This document shows, in pieces, positions 30,413 to 42,900 of a stretch of DNA of 64,000 nucleotides. The first letter of the stretch is position 1. Every line of letters begins with the position of its first letter. The notes beneath the pieces are model-generated. The model worked only from the letters and a program-made list of their open reading frames with translations, had not been told where the DNA came from and ran no database searches. The position numbers and the translations under genes were made by a program. Source of the DNA: Annulohypoxylon bovei var. microspora (Eukaryota > Ascomycota > Sordariomycetes > Xylariales > Hypoxylaceae); NCBI GenBank assembly GCA_022836615.1, contig MU405329.1:1-64000 (forward strand). The letters are read 5' to 3'.

Positions 30413-33297
30413 ATGCAGACGAATAAAGCTAAGGCCGAGGCGCTGGGACGAAAGGCGAAAGTCAGTAATCAAGACCGATACGACGTGTCAAGAAAGTAGG
30501 GGTGCTGACAACGATTTTCCGCGTATATCTAGCTCGCCAACTCGTATCAGGAGCTACTCGAGTAAGTCCGAGCCATTGCTTTCGCAGCCTTCAAGACCTC
30601 CGATGCTGATTATATCTTACCCCTGACAGTGAATTCTCAAATAAGGATCTTAAACATGTCGGGAACTACACCTTGGGGAAGCTTATAGGGAAGGGTTCCT
30701 TCGGCAAGGTCTATCTCGCAACCCACAAACTCACGAATGGCTCCAAGGTTGGTCTTGCCTGGGCTTCCAAGCTTCCGCTCGATATTCCTTAGACAACCCT
30801 CCTAATCGCAACAGGTCGTCCTCAAGTCAGCCAACAAGGATGACGCTAATCTCGCCCGAGAGATTCACCACCACCGTCAATTCGTCCACCCTCATATCGC
30901 GCGCCTGTACGAGATAATAGTCACCGAGACTCTTGTGTGGCTTGTTTTAGAGTATTGCCCAGGTATGCCATGGTTCATAATGCTATAATCTTGGATTGTC
31001 GTTGACCGCTTTTAGGCGACGAGCTCTATAATTATCTCCTCAAGCATGGCCGTCTTCCGGTTGAAAAGGTCCAAAGGATCTTCACCCAGCTCGTCGGTGC
31101 CGTTTCCTACGTACACCAACAGTCGTGCGTCCATCGCGACCTAAAACTCGAAAACATCTTGTTAGACAAGCACGAAAACGTCAAATTAGTCGACTTCGGA
31201 TTCACGCGAGAGTACGAAGGCAAATCCAACTACTTGCAGACATTCTGTGGTACAATCTGTTACTCGGCACCGGAGATGTTGAAAGGGGAGAAGTATGCTG
31301 GCGAAAAGATTGACGTGTGGAGCTTAGGTGTGATTCTTTATGCGCTGTTATGCGGCGAGCTGCCGTTCGATGACGACGATGATAATATTACGAGAACTAT
31401 GATCCTCACGGACGAGCCAAAATATCCGGAACACCTACCGCCTGACGCAATTTCCCTGATCAAGCTCCTCCTCTCGAAACGACCACTACTAAGACCTACC
31501 CTTCCCGAGATCCTCTCCCATGGCTTTCTCGCAGAACATGCGCCCCAGCAACAAGCGATCCTTAAGCTACATCAGCCCCCTCCATTTGCGACACATCTCG
31601 AGAAAGATTGCTTACAAAGAATGCGTAGCGCCGGCGTGGATATTGATGCTGTCATTGAAAGTGTTCTAGCCCAAAAGTGTGATGCGCTAGCTGGTTGGTG
31701 GACATTATTGCTAGAGAAGGAAGAGAGGAAATCTCGCCGGCGCGAAAGAAGAAGAAAGGAAAAAGAATCCGAGAACCGGAATTCACGCCGTTTCTCAGCA
31801 GCATCTAGCAAACTCGAACGCATGGCCCCAATTCTCGACGAAGATCCTAGCGGCTCTGGTTTTTTAGGGGAACCACCCTTACCTAAGACAAGAGGACGTC
31901 AAGAAAGGAGGAGTGCCCAGTTCAGCGACTACCAAATCCCAGAGTTACCTAACTTGCCCGAGTTGCAGATACAAACCCATTTGAGCCCTGATACAAGTGC
32001 GCCACCGCCTCCGATTGACAAGGACTCGGTACGATCAGTCAGTTCGTCTCGACATCAGCGGCCGATACCACCACCGAAGGAAGGTATCCTTCGAAGCGCA
32101 AGATCTAGAGGTTCGACACTTCACCTTGTAACCACTTCAGACGCATTAACCAGAAATGAGGGACAAGAAATGAATCCTCCTCCCAAAGTTAGGAAGAAGC
32201 CATCACAGGCAATCGTTGCGACATGGAAGAACTGGACTCATTGGATCGTTGAGAGCACTAGACGGCATAGGCCTAATAAGCGAGGTAGTATGTCAACGCC
32301 TAACTTAGCCGCTAAAGATGGCCATTCTGGTGGTAACAAAAATCCGAAAGATCAGAGCCCTCGGCCTCATACTTCCAAGTATCCACACTCTACACAAGGG
32401 ACCACAGCATCAAGTGGTGGGACCTCGCCGCTACCCAACGGCATTGTTAAAGTTGCTAGTGCAGGTGGAAGCAGTCTAGTTAGGAAACCTGCGCCAGCGC
32501 CGCTCTCGATGCCTTCTAATCCGGGACCACGTCGTATGCCGTCCGGCGCCTCATCATACAAACGCCAGTCTCTGTCGCCTGTGCCGTTAACTCCGCGTTC
32601 TACGATCCGTCGTTCATCCACTGGTCTCCGGGGACGAAAGTCAACCTCATCTTCTCTATCTTCTATTCGAACAATGCCGCATCACCATCACTCGCATTCA
32701 AAGGCTAGCTCAACCAGCTCTACCGGGTCAGTGTCGACTACGAAGACCCCTGGACGTTCGCCGCACCATTCAGTTAAAGTGCTCCCAGCCACGCCAACAA
32801 GCACGTCATTCCCGTCTAACATTCGTCTTGTGCGCGGTCCGGCGCTGACGCTAAACTTCAATGAAGGCATGCCCTCGTCCAAGCCCTCGTCGCAAAACCC
32901 CCCTGGGTCTCCAAACCCTTTTTTATCAAATAGCCCGTCAGTCCTATTTGCGAAGCGTAAGCGCAACTTATTCAAGGGACCCGCGCTCTCTCTCGGTAAC
33001 CCACCTCGCAGCGGTACCAGCTCGAGCGGCCATAGCCGGAACCCTAGCGCAAGCGGATTAGGTAGGAGAAGCGGCGAGATTACGATTCAGGAAGAGGATG
33101 AAGAAGCGGAAGAAGCAATAGACGACAACGAAGTTGACGAAGACGTCGAGGAGGTGGACCAGTTTAGCCCTATCACCCATGTCCCTGGGGAAAAAGTCGA
33201 AGAAATATACGAAGACGGGGACTCCAAAACTATCACGCCAAGTGTTAGTGCTAATGCCGAGGCTGGCGCAGCTGGTGATCGAGAAAAGAGACGATAA
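30413..33297 (+). CDS. CAMK/AMPK-type serine/threonine protein kinase (five exons)
   Basis: Proposed exons: 30413-30484, 30533-30561, 30630-30747, 30815-30962, 31016-33297 (882 residues). Phases agree; the first junction uses a weak GTGTCA donor, so the N-terminus is the least certain part. The kinase domain (about 41-295) has GKGSFGKV, VVLK (K77), HRDLKLEN (D164), DFGFTREY (D182), SAPEMLKGEKY and DVWSLGVILYAL. The region before it, YQELLDEFSNKDLKHVGNY, and the domain itself resemble the conserved fungal kinases related to KIN4 and yeast YPL150W in the SNF1/AMPK neighbourhood; the exact orthologue is not settled. The long tail (about 300-882) is Ser/Pro-rich with many basic patches and an acidic EEDEEAEEAIDDNEVDED run, typical of regulatory tails. 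Confidence 0.8.
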
Positions 33298-34036
33298 CTT
33301 GATACCCTGATATGGCATGGATGCATTGTAGCAGAGCGAGTTGCTCTTTCAATATGTCCGGCGAGACGCATTGTTATATAGATGCCTACCTAGTTGGTTT
33401 TGTTTTGTTTTCTTCAGACTATCGAATGAGTAGCAGACGCCGCAAAGGCGCAGTTTAAACTTCGCGCGGTCTTGTTGTATGATTGGTATCTATATCGAAG
33501 GGATTTTTGAGGGGAGGGAACGAATTATATATCAGATGGCGTGTTTTGTAATGACCGCTGTCCTGGCATGGCTATGTAAGCCATGTTGTAGTTACTAGAA
33601 GAAAGTCAAGCAAGTTTGAAGGATGCGCCATGCTGCTGAGAAGTCACAAGTGAGATGTGAATAGAATAGGAGAGATTGTATTTCTAATCGTAATAATATC
33701 TGCCGGGGATTTTGTAGGGACCTGGATAAAGTGTATGTATGTTGCTAGAGCTTGGTTTTGTTGTGGGTGAGAATATTATTTTTTAATTGTGTCTTCAAAG
33801 CATTCAGGGGTAATATTTACAAATATCTACCTACCTACCTACATTACTTGGGTACGTATGCTGCTTCTTCCCCGGGCTTAGATACTAATATAATAACTTT
33901 CATAGTGAATCGCGAAAGTAATTGTCTGGATCGAAAATATAGGTACCTAGACTTCAGGCTGGCGGGTAGATATACATTAGACATTATAATTCCTTTTCTT
34001 CATTCTGCCCCAATCCACCATGAAACCCTTAGCTCT
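33298..34036. other. Convergent 3' intergenic region
   Basis: Lies between the 3' ends of the kinase gene and the secreted-protein gene. It contains a (CTAC)n run near 33826-33843 and a GGTACCTAG string near 33941. Nothing else was recognised. Confidence 0.35.
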
Positions 34037-34708
34037 TTAGTCAGAAAGACTCGGGTCACCAGCTCGTACGAAGCCGGTGAATTCTCCATCAAATAGAGGC
34101 TTGGACGTGTCCGTCAAGAGCCGGATTCGGTACTTTCCGGACGAGCTGTCAAGTAGGTACGCCCACGTAGTAGAGTTGTTAAACCCTAGGAAGGTGCCGG
34201 CTTGACGCGTCCCGTTCGGATAGTAGTGCCAGTGCGGCTCAATCGGAGCGCCCTTCGCCACGGTCTTGAAGAAGATTAGGCCGTCGTACTCATGGTAGAT
34301 GTACTCCGAAATGCTCAGAGGCTGATATGCGCCGTTGTAGTTCACGGCGAGCATCTCTGCGCTACCGAATGCCTGGCACTGAATTTGAGGAACTGCTGCA
34401 TCTTTCTGCGGCAATATGCCAATCTTTACGGGCGTCAGTTATGTATTTGCGGAGAAATGATATAGAATGAGACTCCATACCCAGCCTGAGGCGATAGTCA
34501 CATCGGATATGGTGATATACACGGCTTTGTTGCCGTCGAGGTCGGCGTTACCAGTAGAGTCGGCGAAGATAGTGAATGGTCCTGCAACACTAGACTGCTG
34601 GCGGAAGAACGGCCAGTTGCTGCAAGCAAGCTCCTTAGGAACGACGGTAATATTAGGGAGGGCCGTCACAGCAGCGGCTGCTGAGAGAGCTAGGAGGATA
34701 GAACGCAT
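34037..34708 (-). CDS. Small secreted protein of unknown family (two exons)
   Basis: Exons 34708-34481 and 34423-34037, with a 57-nt intron (GTATGG..AAAG, branch CTGAC; a CAG acceptor 18 nt further on is also in frame). The product has 204 residues. It starts with a signal peptide (MRSILLALSAAAAVTALP) and no other hydrophobic segment follows. The mature part is rich in Tyr, Trp and Gly with two Cys and N-glycosylation sites (NGT, NNST), so it is probably extracellular. I do not recognise the family. The start is the ATG at the signal peptide; an upstream in-frame extension is unlikely. Confidence 0.6.
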
Positions 34709-36565
34709 GGTGAATGAGAGCGAACGTGGTCCTACTAACAAGTGAAGAAATGAGTTGTCGTGAATTAGAATAGATGCCATCGTGAATGTACAAGACACCT
34801 CGAACCTTTTATACACGGACAAGGGATCTCGGGTTAGCCCCAAGACCCAAATACCTTTGGTACCTAGGCGAGTAATAAGGATCGTGAGATTTCAACCTTA
34901 ACAAGTGGGAAAGACCCATGGGGTCGCCTTACTAGACGACATCTAGAACTACCTATGTAGGCAGCTGCTAGGTATGGCTGAAATGAGCCATGTAACGTCG
35001 ACCTGACGCCAAGCTCCAAGCGCGAGATGCGTGCAGTATCCAGTGGTCACGGAAAACTTATAATCGATCCACTCTCCGAAGGAGGGAATTTAACTTTGCG
35101 GCACAGCAGTCTCAGCTCGGTCGCCTTGGGATTTCTCTCTGCGGCTGCGCGGGGCGACTGACTGACCGTATGACTCTTTTTTTGCTGGCTTCGCCTCTTA
35201 AAGCTCGGTTTATATATCTGTGAGTAGGTATATACATACATGAGCATGCAGTTGAATGGTCTGGGTTAAACTTCTTGGCAGATATAGCACGATAGTCGGC
35301 CTATGCTTCGCGAAGTTGGCGGTGCTGACATAGCATGTTGACTTCCCGTGGGGCTGAGTCTCGTATAGTTCTACACATCTAGGCCCGCCTTGAACTAGGG
35401 ATAGGATTGTAGGATGAACTTACCTATGTAGCTAGGTAGTCGAAATAAAGTAGGACTTTTGAGCCTTGATTTCATGTATAGTGCGGTCGGGGCAGCCCCT
35501 TTTCGGTCCCCAGATCTCCCAACTATAAGAACACATTACTTCTCCTCCACGATGGAGATAGGTAGGTGTAAAATATGTTAGCTATATCGAAATATATCAC
35601 ATTAAGCAATCGGTTAAACATTGTCGATTAAAGAAAGAGGAATATTAACCACATAATAGTTGCCTAGGTACCATACGGGAATATGTAATTTGAAATTTGC
35701 AAATACTAATACTTCGCCTTGAGGCCATGAGACAAATAGCCTGATGCAGTGCCTATTTTAAAGATCTCTGTCTTTTTCATTTCGTAAATTTCAGGTGAAT
35801 CTTTCCTCGTAAAGCGTGATCTTTTCTTAGAATGATTGTTTACCCCTGAGTCTATACTAGATCACCACTAGAAACTATGATCTCAGAGAGCCTTTCTTTA
35901 ACATGATATCCCTTGGTTAGTATGACATGTATGTGTCAGTTAAAGACTCATTTTTTGATCGATAATATAATAATACGAGCCATCACATAGATAATAAGTC
36001 GTAAAAATAAAATATTAACTGGTTAATATTCACCTAATGATTATGTAAGTACTTTAAAATATGATGACAATTAACCCTAACCCTAACCTGGCTTAGGTAA
36101 CTAATTCTGCTTAGGTCAGCCGTCGAGAAACAGCGTACTATCACTGGCACAAGTCGCATATTGCGTATGACTGAAGGGTGTAACTCTATTGCCAAGATGT
36201 TCTAGTCCATAACCACAAATTAGTCAACTCAGTTACATCTCGGACTGCAAGTAAGTAGCTCATGAAAGATGTCTTGTGTTTCCTCACACGAATCGATATG
36301 GAGTAACACTTACATAAGCTTCTACTGTAGGTTCACAGACCCACATTACTCCCCCAATTCCCCCACCCCAGCTGCCCAGCCCCCCATTATGACATCCATG
36401 GAGGTGACTGGAGCTAGGTACTACCATTGCTACATAATCACTTAAATATGGACATCATGAAGCTTTAAATGGCAACTTCAGCAATCTGTAATTGATGGGA
36501 TATCATTTGGACACCAGAACAATTGATTCGGAATATCTCGTTGCTTTAGCCTCGTGTTGTTAAAC
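34709..36565. other. Divergent intergenic region with telomere-like repeat
   Basis: About 1.85 kb between divergent genes. AACCCTAACCCTAACC at 36073-36088 is two and a half fungal telomere units in an interstitial position. The stretch 35560-36060 is AT-rich. No gene was recognised. Confidence 0.4.
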
Positions 36566-37877
36566 ATGAAGCTCTCACCCCTCCCTGTGCTGCTCCTCGG
36601 CAGCTCTAGAGCTCTAGGATCCGAATTCCAGAAGCCTCTCAAGACAGCTTCTACCTCAATAAATTCCCCGTCCCATGAGTCTTCTCATGATTCGCCTTCT
36701 TACCGAGATGATCTGGTATCCTTGCATAAATCTCTCGTAGAAATTTCTTCCATTAGCGGCAATGAGAATGAGGTGGGCAATTTTCTAATTGACTATCTCA
36801 CCACACGCGACTTCACCGTCCAGCTCGACACCATTCCCCCGTCCTCAACCAGCTCCAAAGACAGTAAACCTCGTTTCAATGTTCTCGCATGGCCTAGTTC
36901 CAATCTCCACCCTTCGCCAAAGGTGCTCGTGTCCAGCCACATAGACACAGTCCCTCCCTTCATTCCGTACTCCCGAAACGATTCCTCTTTAAACCCCGAC
37001 ACCTTGATCGCAGGCCGCGGCAGTGTCGACGCGAAGGCTAGCGTGGCCGCGCAGATCATTGCTTTACAATCGCTACTAGACTCCGCAATCATTGCCGGTG
37101 GGGAGGACTCCATCATGCTGCTGTATGTTGTTGGGGAGGAGACCTCGGGCGTCGGAATGCGACACTTCTCAGAAACGCGCGGAAAATTGGATCCTCCCCC
37201 GGACTTCAAGGCCGCTATCTTCGGCGAGCCGACCGAGGGCCGCCTTGTCTGCGGCCACAAAGGCATATTCGGCTGCAATATCACCGCGCATGGTCACGCC
37301 GGACACAGCGGGTACCCGTGGTTAGGCAAGAGCGCGACGGAGCTGATGATGCGTGGGCTCGTTCGTGTTCTGGAAACGGATCTAGGTAGCAGCGAGGAGT
37401 TCGGCAACACCACGGTCAATGTTGGTATGTTCGAGGGTGGCGTCGCGGCCAATGTGATCCCCGAGAGGGCGACGGTCCGTCTTGCGGTCCGCGTGGCGAT
37501 TGGTCCTGAGCTTGACGGGGCTAAGATTGCTGCGGATCGGCTGATGGAGGTAATGCGAAGTGTGGACGAGGATGCCTTCGAGTTCGACTGTAACTATGGA
37601 TATGGCGTCATCAAGTGCGACTGCGATGTCGAAGGTGAGTCTTTTACACTCTACAGTATCGCCGGTGTTCCAGCTAACATCAAATGCAGGGTTTGAAACT
37701 ACTACCGTTAACTATGGAACGGACGTACACAATTTAGAGGGTAACCACACGCGATACCTGTACGGACCAGGAACCATTTTTGTAGCTCACGGGCCGGACG
37801 AGGCAATCAAGCTAGGGGATTTAGAAACGGCAGTGGAAGATTATAAGAAGCTCATCCTGCATGCTCTTGAGAGCTAA
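36566..37877 (+). CDS. Secreted M20 metallopeptidase (carboxypeptidase)
   Basis: Exons 36566-37634 and 37690-37877 around a 55-nt intron (GTGAGT..GCAG, branch CTAAC); 418 residues. It starts with a signal peptide (KLSPLPVLLLGSSRALG) and is predicted to be exported. The di-zinc M20 residues are visible: SHIDTVPPF (H125, D127), GRGSVDAKA (D155), GEETSGVG (E191, E192), EPTEG (E221) and a late VAHGPDE His. GHAGHSGYP lies in the dimerisation domain. The family removes C-terminal residues or cleaves small peptides, for nutrition outside the cell. Length and order match fungal carboxypeptidases of the M20A group. The ATG at 36566 is the first ATG of the frame. Confidence 0.85.
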
Positions 37878-38065
37878 GCGGTTGGTGTTTGGGAATTGAA
37901 AAGATTTAAGCCTAGTTTTCTTGCCTTGTTCATGCATGCTAATTCTTATACATCATAGGAGATACCCAGCAGATGAGATGCCTCATGCTTTGATCATCAA
38001 GATTACGCTTTCTAAAATTTTAAACCACTGCTCCATTTTCCTTTTCATTTCTTGGGTACCGACTC

Positions 38066-39391
38066 TTACTTTCCAACAACCTTCGCCCATCTTTCTGGCA
38101 TGACATCTTTGAAGTCAAAGGTTTCACCTGCACCTTTCACGACGACACCCTTTTCCGTGACCACGGCATCAATCAGCTCTGCTGGTGTGACATCAAATGC
38201 AGGATTCCAGACGCCGATCCCTTGGTGAGCGGTCGCTACGCGCTCGGTGCGACTGACGTCTACCTTCCCGTCTTTCCCTACCACGGCCCCGCTGATCTGC
38301 GTCAACTCCTCGGGTTTTCGCTCCTCGATCTTGATTCCAGCGCCGGTTTCGGTCTGCAGGTCGATACTCGTCGTAGGCGCCGCCACGATGAACTTCAACC
38401 CGTGATATTTGGCTAGTACAGCGAGAGCGTAAGTGCCAATCTTATTGGCGGTGTCTCCGTTGCGCACAACTCGGTCTGCGCCTACGATGACCGCCGCAAT
38501 GTTGTTCTCGGCCTTCTTGGTGGCGAATAGGGCACCTGCCATAGAGTCCGTGATAAGCGTGGAGGGAATTCCCTCGTACACTAGCTCGAAGGCAGTGAGC
38601 CGGCTTCCTTGGTTGTAAGGCCGGGTTTCGGTGCAGAATGCGTGGTACAGGTGGCCACCCGAATACAAGGAACGGATGATACCAAGCGCTGTTCCGTGAC
38701 CCGACGTGGCAAGCGACCCTGTGTTGCAGTGCGTCAGAACTGAGACCTTACCGTCGGTAGACTTGGTCGGCGCATTCTCGAGAAGCCACTTGCTCCCGTG
38801 TTCACCGATCGAGAGATTTGTTTCGGTATCCTTGCGGAAAATCTCTTCCGCGGCCGCGATGTATGCGGAGATTATCGCATCCCGTCCGGTTGCGTTGTTC
38901 TGCTTTCCAGATACATCGACGGACCGGACCGTGTTCTTGAGGTGTGTGATGGCATTAGTAAGATCTACAGCTGTTGGCCGCGACAATTTGAGATAATCTA
39001 GGCGCGATTCGATATAGGATATCGTGTCTTCCGAAGAGGACGCTTCTATCGTGGAGTTAGCTACTGGTTACCATTGGCTGAATGAAGATAAGTCATTGTT
39101 AGATAGTAGTAGGATCACTCACTGCAACTCCCATTATGTAGTTCGACTCCGTGACCTAGTGCTGCTACGATGGCTATAGCTGGTGCGCCTATAGAATTGA
39201 TGAGCGTTTATCGACATTTATGAGTCGTTAGACAGTGCAATTATTATACCTCTTACTCTCATAGACTTTATGCTGTCAAAAGCCTCCTCACTTGTTGAGA
39301 CTTCATCGTAGTGATGCTCGTGGGGCAGCTTTAGCTGGTCGAGGACTTCTAACTTGCCCCGTGAATATCGAATAGCTTGAAGACCCGACAT
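38066..39391 (-). CDS. mri1: S-methyl-5-thioribose-1-phosphate isomerase
   Basis: Exons 39391-39250, 39188-39123 and 39063-38066 (introns 61 and 59 nt) give 401 residues, the usual length. It converts methylthioribose-1-phosphate to methylthioribulose-1-phosphate in the cytosolic methionine salvage pathway. The N-terminus has the RVRGAPAIAIVAALG signature, split by the first intron, and the substrate region HCNTGSLATSGHGTA holds the catalytic Cys (C182). GADRVVRNGDTANKIGT holds the catalytic Asp (D266), and AFDVTPAELIDAVVTEKG is the family C-terminus. These distinguish it from eIF2B alpha/beta/delta subunits of the same fold. It shares a 533-bp promoter region with trs130, which runs the other way. 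Confidence 0.93.
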
Positions 39392-39924
39392 ACTCTTTTT
39401 TCTTTACTTCAGCAATCTGTTTTTATTTGTAGAATATAGCATAGATCTTATAATTATATATGAGATTCAGGTCTAAAGGAAATATCAAAACACCATTTAT
39501 TATCGGGAAATTTCGCCATCGCAAACTTACCTATCAATCCCCTAAGGTACCTAGGTACTTACTATGGCGTCAAGAATTCTGCCAGACCCCGCCATGCGAA
39601 ACCTTGATCAATTAGAATTATCGACAGCCAATCGTTGAGCAGCATGGCCCTCACCGCTTTCGGGCAGCTTTACCCCTGGATCTAGCTTCCTGCCGGCTGT
39701 ATGCGGCCGTCACCGCCCAGGGTCCATAGGTACTTTCGAAGCTGTGACATGTTGACGATCGAACCTTGGAATTACAACTTCAAACTTTTGTGGGAAACAT
39801 CGCGGATACCGTTCAAAACTTACAACGCCCTTCAGACGACTATTTATACCAGCTCGTGAAGACCATGGGCGTTCAATTGGTACTCTTACCATGAAGTAAA
39901 GCGCAACCCTAATAGCTGTTCGCC
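39392..39924. promoter_or_regulatory. Shared divergent promoter of mri1 and trs130
   Basis: A 533-bp head-to-head intergenic region. It contains the palindrome TACCTAGGTA at 39548-39557 within GGTACCTAGGTACTT and an AT-rich part beside mri1. No defined factor site was recognised. Confidence 0.4.
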
Positions 39925-42900
39925 ATGGAACAGTCGTACTCTACATCTAAAGTCACAGGTGCCTTCATAAACACCCCTCTCGCCCCCCTTGAGTTATGCG
40001 CCGACCTTGCTGACATTTCTCAGTCGAGTATTTCGACCCTCATGATGTCTTTAAGCTTCTCGCGCCTGGATTAGTGCCCCGGCTTCCTTTGCGCAACCTC
40101 CATTGGCAATCGCATGCCGGGCCTCTTCGTTCTATCGATACCCTTCATATCGAGCTTCTCTCGGCCGACGACAAGACTTCTATTACCTCTACGGTTACTT
40201 CCCCACCTGCTTCTGGGCATTTAGATACTGCTGTTAGTCGTGACGATGGCTTCCAGACTCAGATTGGAGCTACGCTATCCTCTGATGGTCTCGATCAGAC
40301 TCAGAACCGAAACAGTACACCTGCGCGGCGGCACCAGATTCCTGGTTTGAGGAGGACTCCCTACCTGAAGGTCTTACTTGTTAGATGCGACGACAACGAT
40401 TCTTACAAGGGGCATGTGAGGCAGGATATACGCGACTGGATCAAAAACAACACGCCTCTGTCCGGCTCTAAGAGGAACACAGCCGAAAATCACGATGCCT
40501 TCGAATGGTTCATCATCCACGTTGTTATACCAAACACAGTCGCCGCAACTCAGCCTCGGGACTCGGGTGCCGTCTCCGAGAAGACCTCAGCTGCCTCTAG
40601 ATGGAGACCCGGGTCAAGCACGCTCTTCGAGAAGTTGAGGTCTGACTTTAATACGTCTAGCAAAGGAGGCGTGGATAGAATCGCCCAAATTCGTATCGGC
40701 GTTAACGATGTCCCGTACGATATTCTGCCTCGAGTCGTGCCCGCTGTACCAAGTGGCTATTCCGAGACAGAACAGGAGACCGAAAATTCATGGACCGATC
40801 TCGTGTCCAAATTTCGTAGCCTCATTCTATCCAGTTTTGACCTGCGCGTGAGCCAGTACGAGGAAGATATTAGGGAGAAGGACTCACAAAGGACCTTGCC
40901 CGGGTGGAATTTCTGCACCTTCTTCATCCTAAAGGAGGGTCTCGCCCGCGGCTTTGAGAGCGTAGGTCTGGTGGAGGATGCGTTGGTCGGATACGATGAA
41001 CTAAGCGTAGGGCTGGATATGATCATCAATGATCAGACCTCGACAGGATCGAGATCCACCACGAATGCGCTATTGAGTTATACCGAAGAATTAAGACAAA
41101 TCGCTCTCCAGGCTAGGGCTGCCATTATTGGTTCCGAGTATGAAGATGAGGAGGAGGAAATGGTTGATCTGCAATCGTCCCAGGGTGAAGGTGCTCAGCC
41201 TAATGATGCATACGACGACATTCCTATCAGTTCTACTAAGAAGTCTTACCGCGACTTAATTGTTGCAAATAATGTATCTGTTTTTGACTTTAGGTGTTAT
41301 ATCTTCGCTAGGCAAATATCCCTCCTGCTTCGCCTTGGAAATGCGTTGTCGACACGGGAAGAGCTGCTGGCAAAACTTAAGGAGCAGCAGGAGTCAGTTT
41401 TGCATGGCGTCGCACCCCGTGCGCCACCCCCAAAACAAAAAGAAAATGAGCTCGAGGATTTAACCATGCTCGCCGAGATCTGCAGACGAACATTGGAATT
41501 CATACCTACCGTTTCTCAGGTTATGAGAAATGATGTTTTTGCTGCTCTTTCGGATATGACCAAAGCGGATGGAGATGATGCCGCGGCAACATCGCAAGCG
41601 AATCCTATGGCCTCAGAACTGGTTGAGAATTTGGTGGCTTCGTTTGCGTTTTCTATAGCGCAGCAGATCCTAGCTCAGACGTCGACCAAAGCTTTACCAA
41701 TACCCCAATCTACCTTAGCGTCGCAAGATGCTCACGAGCCAAAATCTTCCATACCCGAACCCAAGACGATGATGCATCCGGCGAGGAATTCGTCGCTGTC
41801 TATACGGACAGGGGGTGGTGCTAACATCGGTCGTCCACTCCCTAGCCCGAATGTCTTCCCCGGACGCCAGCCGAGTATTGCAGAGGAACATGTCCAATCC
41901 GCGTTTCTGAAAGCTGGACTAGAAGAGCTCGCTGCTAGGAGAGCTGAGCTCTATATGTTATCCAGGAATATCCTTGCGGAATGTGGGAAGAAGCGTGGAT
42001 GGGCTGATGGCTGGGATAGTGTACCTATTATAGGGGAGACAACTATGGTTGACATGGTTGACATTGATCTTGATGACGACGAGAAATCAGCAGCAGAAAA
42101 TGAGGAGACCTCCGCAGGTGGTGAAGCTGTAATATCCATCTCTGGTGTCGATAGCAAGCTGCTCAAGACGGCCCTCGATAACAAGGAGGATTTCTATCGT
42201 CTTTACGAGACGCTTACCGATAAAGCCCTGCGGCATTACACCGTGGCGGATCATACTCATTCGGTAAAGACTAGCATGGCAGATATCGCCGTGTTGAAAT
42301 ACCACCTTGGCGATTACAGCTCAGCTTCTTCCTACTTTTGGGAGACAATCCCTTTCTTTGGGGAAAGCGGCTGGAGTCTCCTAGAACTATCCATGTTGGT
42401 CATGTGCTCGAGATGTCTCAAGCAACTTCAGCGGAAAGACGAGTATGTCAAAGTTGTGTTAAAACTTCTAACTAAGGCTGCTGCGGCTGAGAGAGACCGT
42501 AAGCAGCAGAAGTCGGCGTTTCGACTAGGAAGGGATGACGACGTTGATTATCCTGATAACGAAGCTATTAAGGGGTTCTTGGATGAGCTACTTGCTGCGA
42601 CAAAATCGCTCCCAAATGAACTACGGATCCCCCTTTCTAGCTTTATTTCTATTGTAGAAGTCGACGGCCCCCCCGAGTACTACCAAGGCCGAGACAGTAT
42701 ATCACTCAATCTAAAGATAAATAGCTTACTGGTGGATAACCTCAGAATCAAAAGTGTGAGGGCACGGATTGTTAGTGCAGTTAACAAATCGTCAAAAGAT
42801 ATATGGTTTGAGCTGGCCGAACCGATAACGATTAAGCCTGGCAAGAATAAGCTCAAACTAAATAGTAACGTAAGTCCATTTCGTCATACCGCTGAACGAA

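Noticed and set aside
29907..30626. 239-residue frame upstream of the kinase
   Set aside because: Low-complexity basic sequence; the splice model with conserved YQELLDEF and KDLKHVGNY uses other frames of the same DNA.
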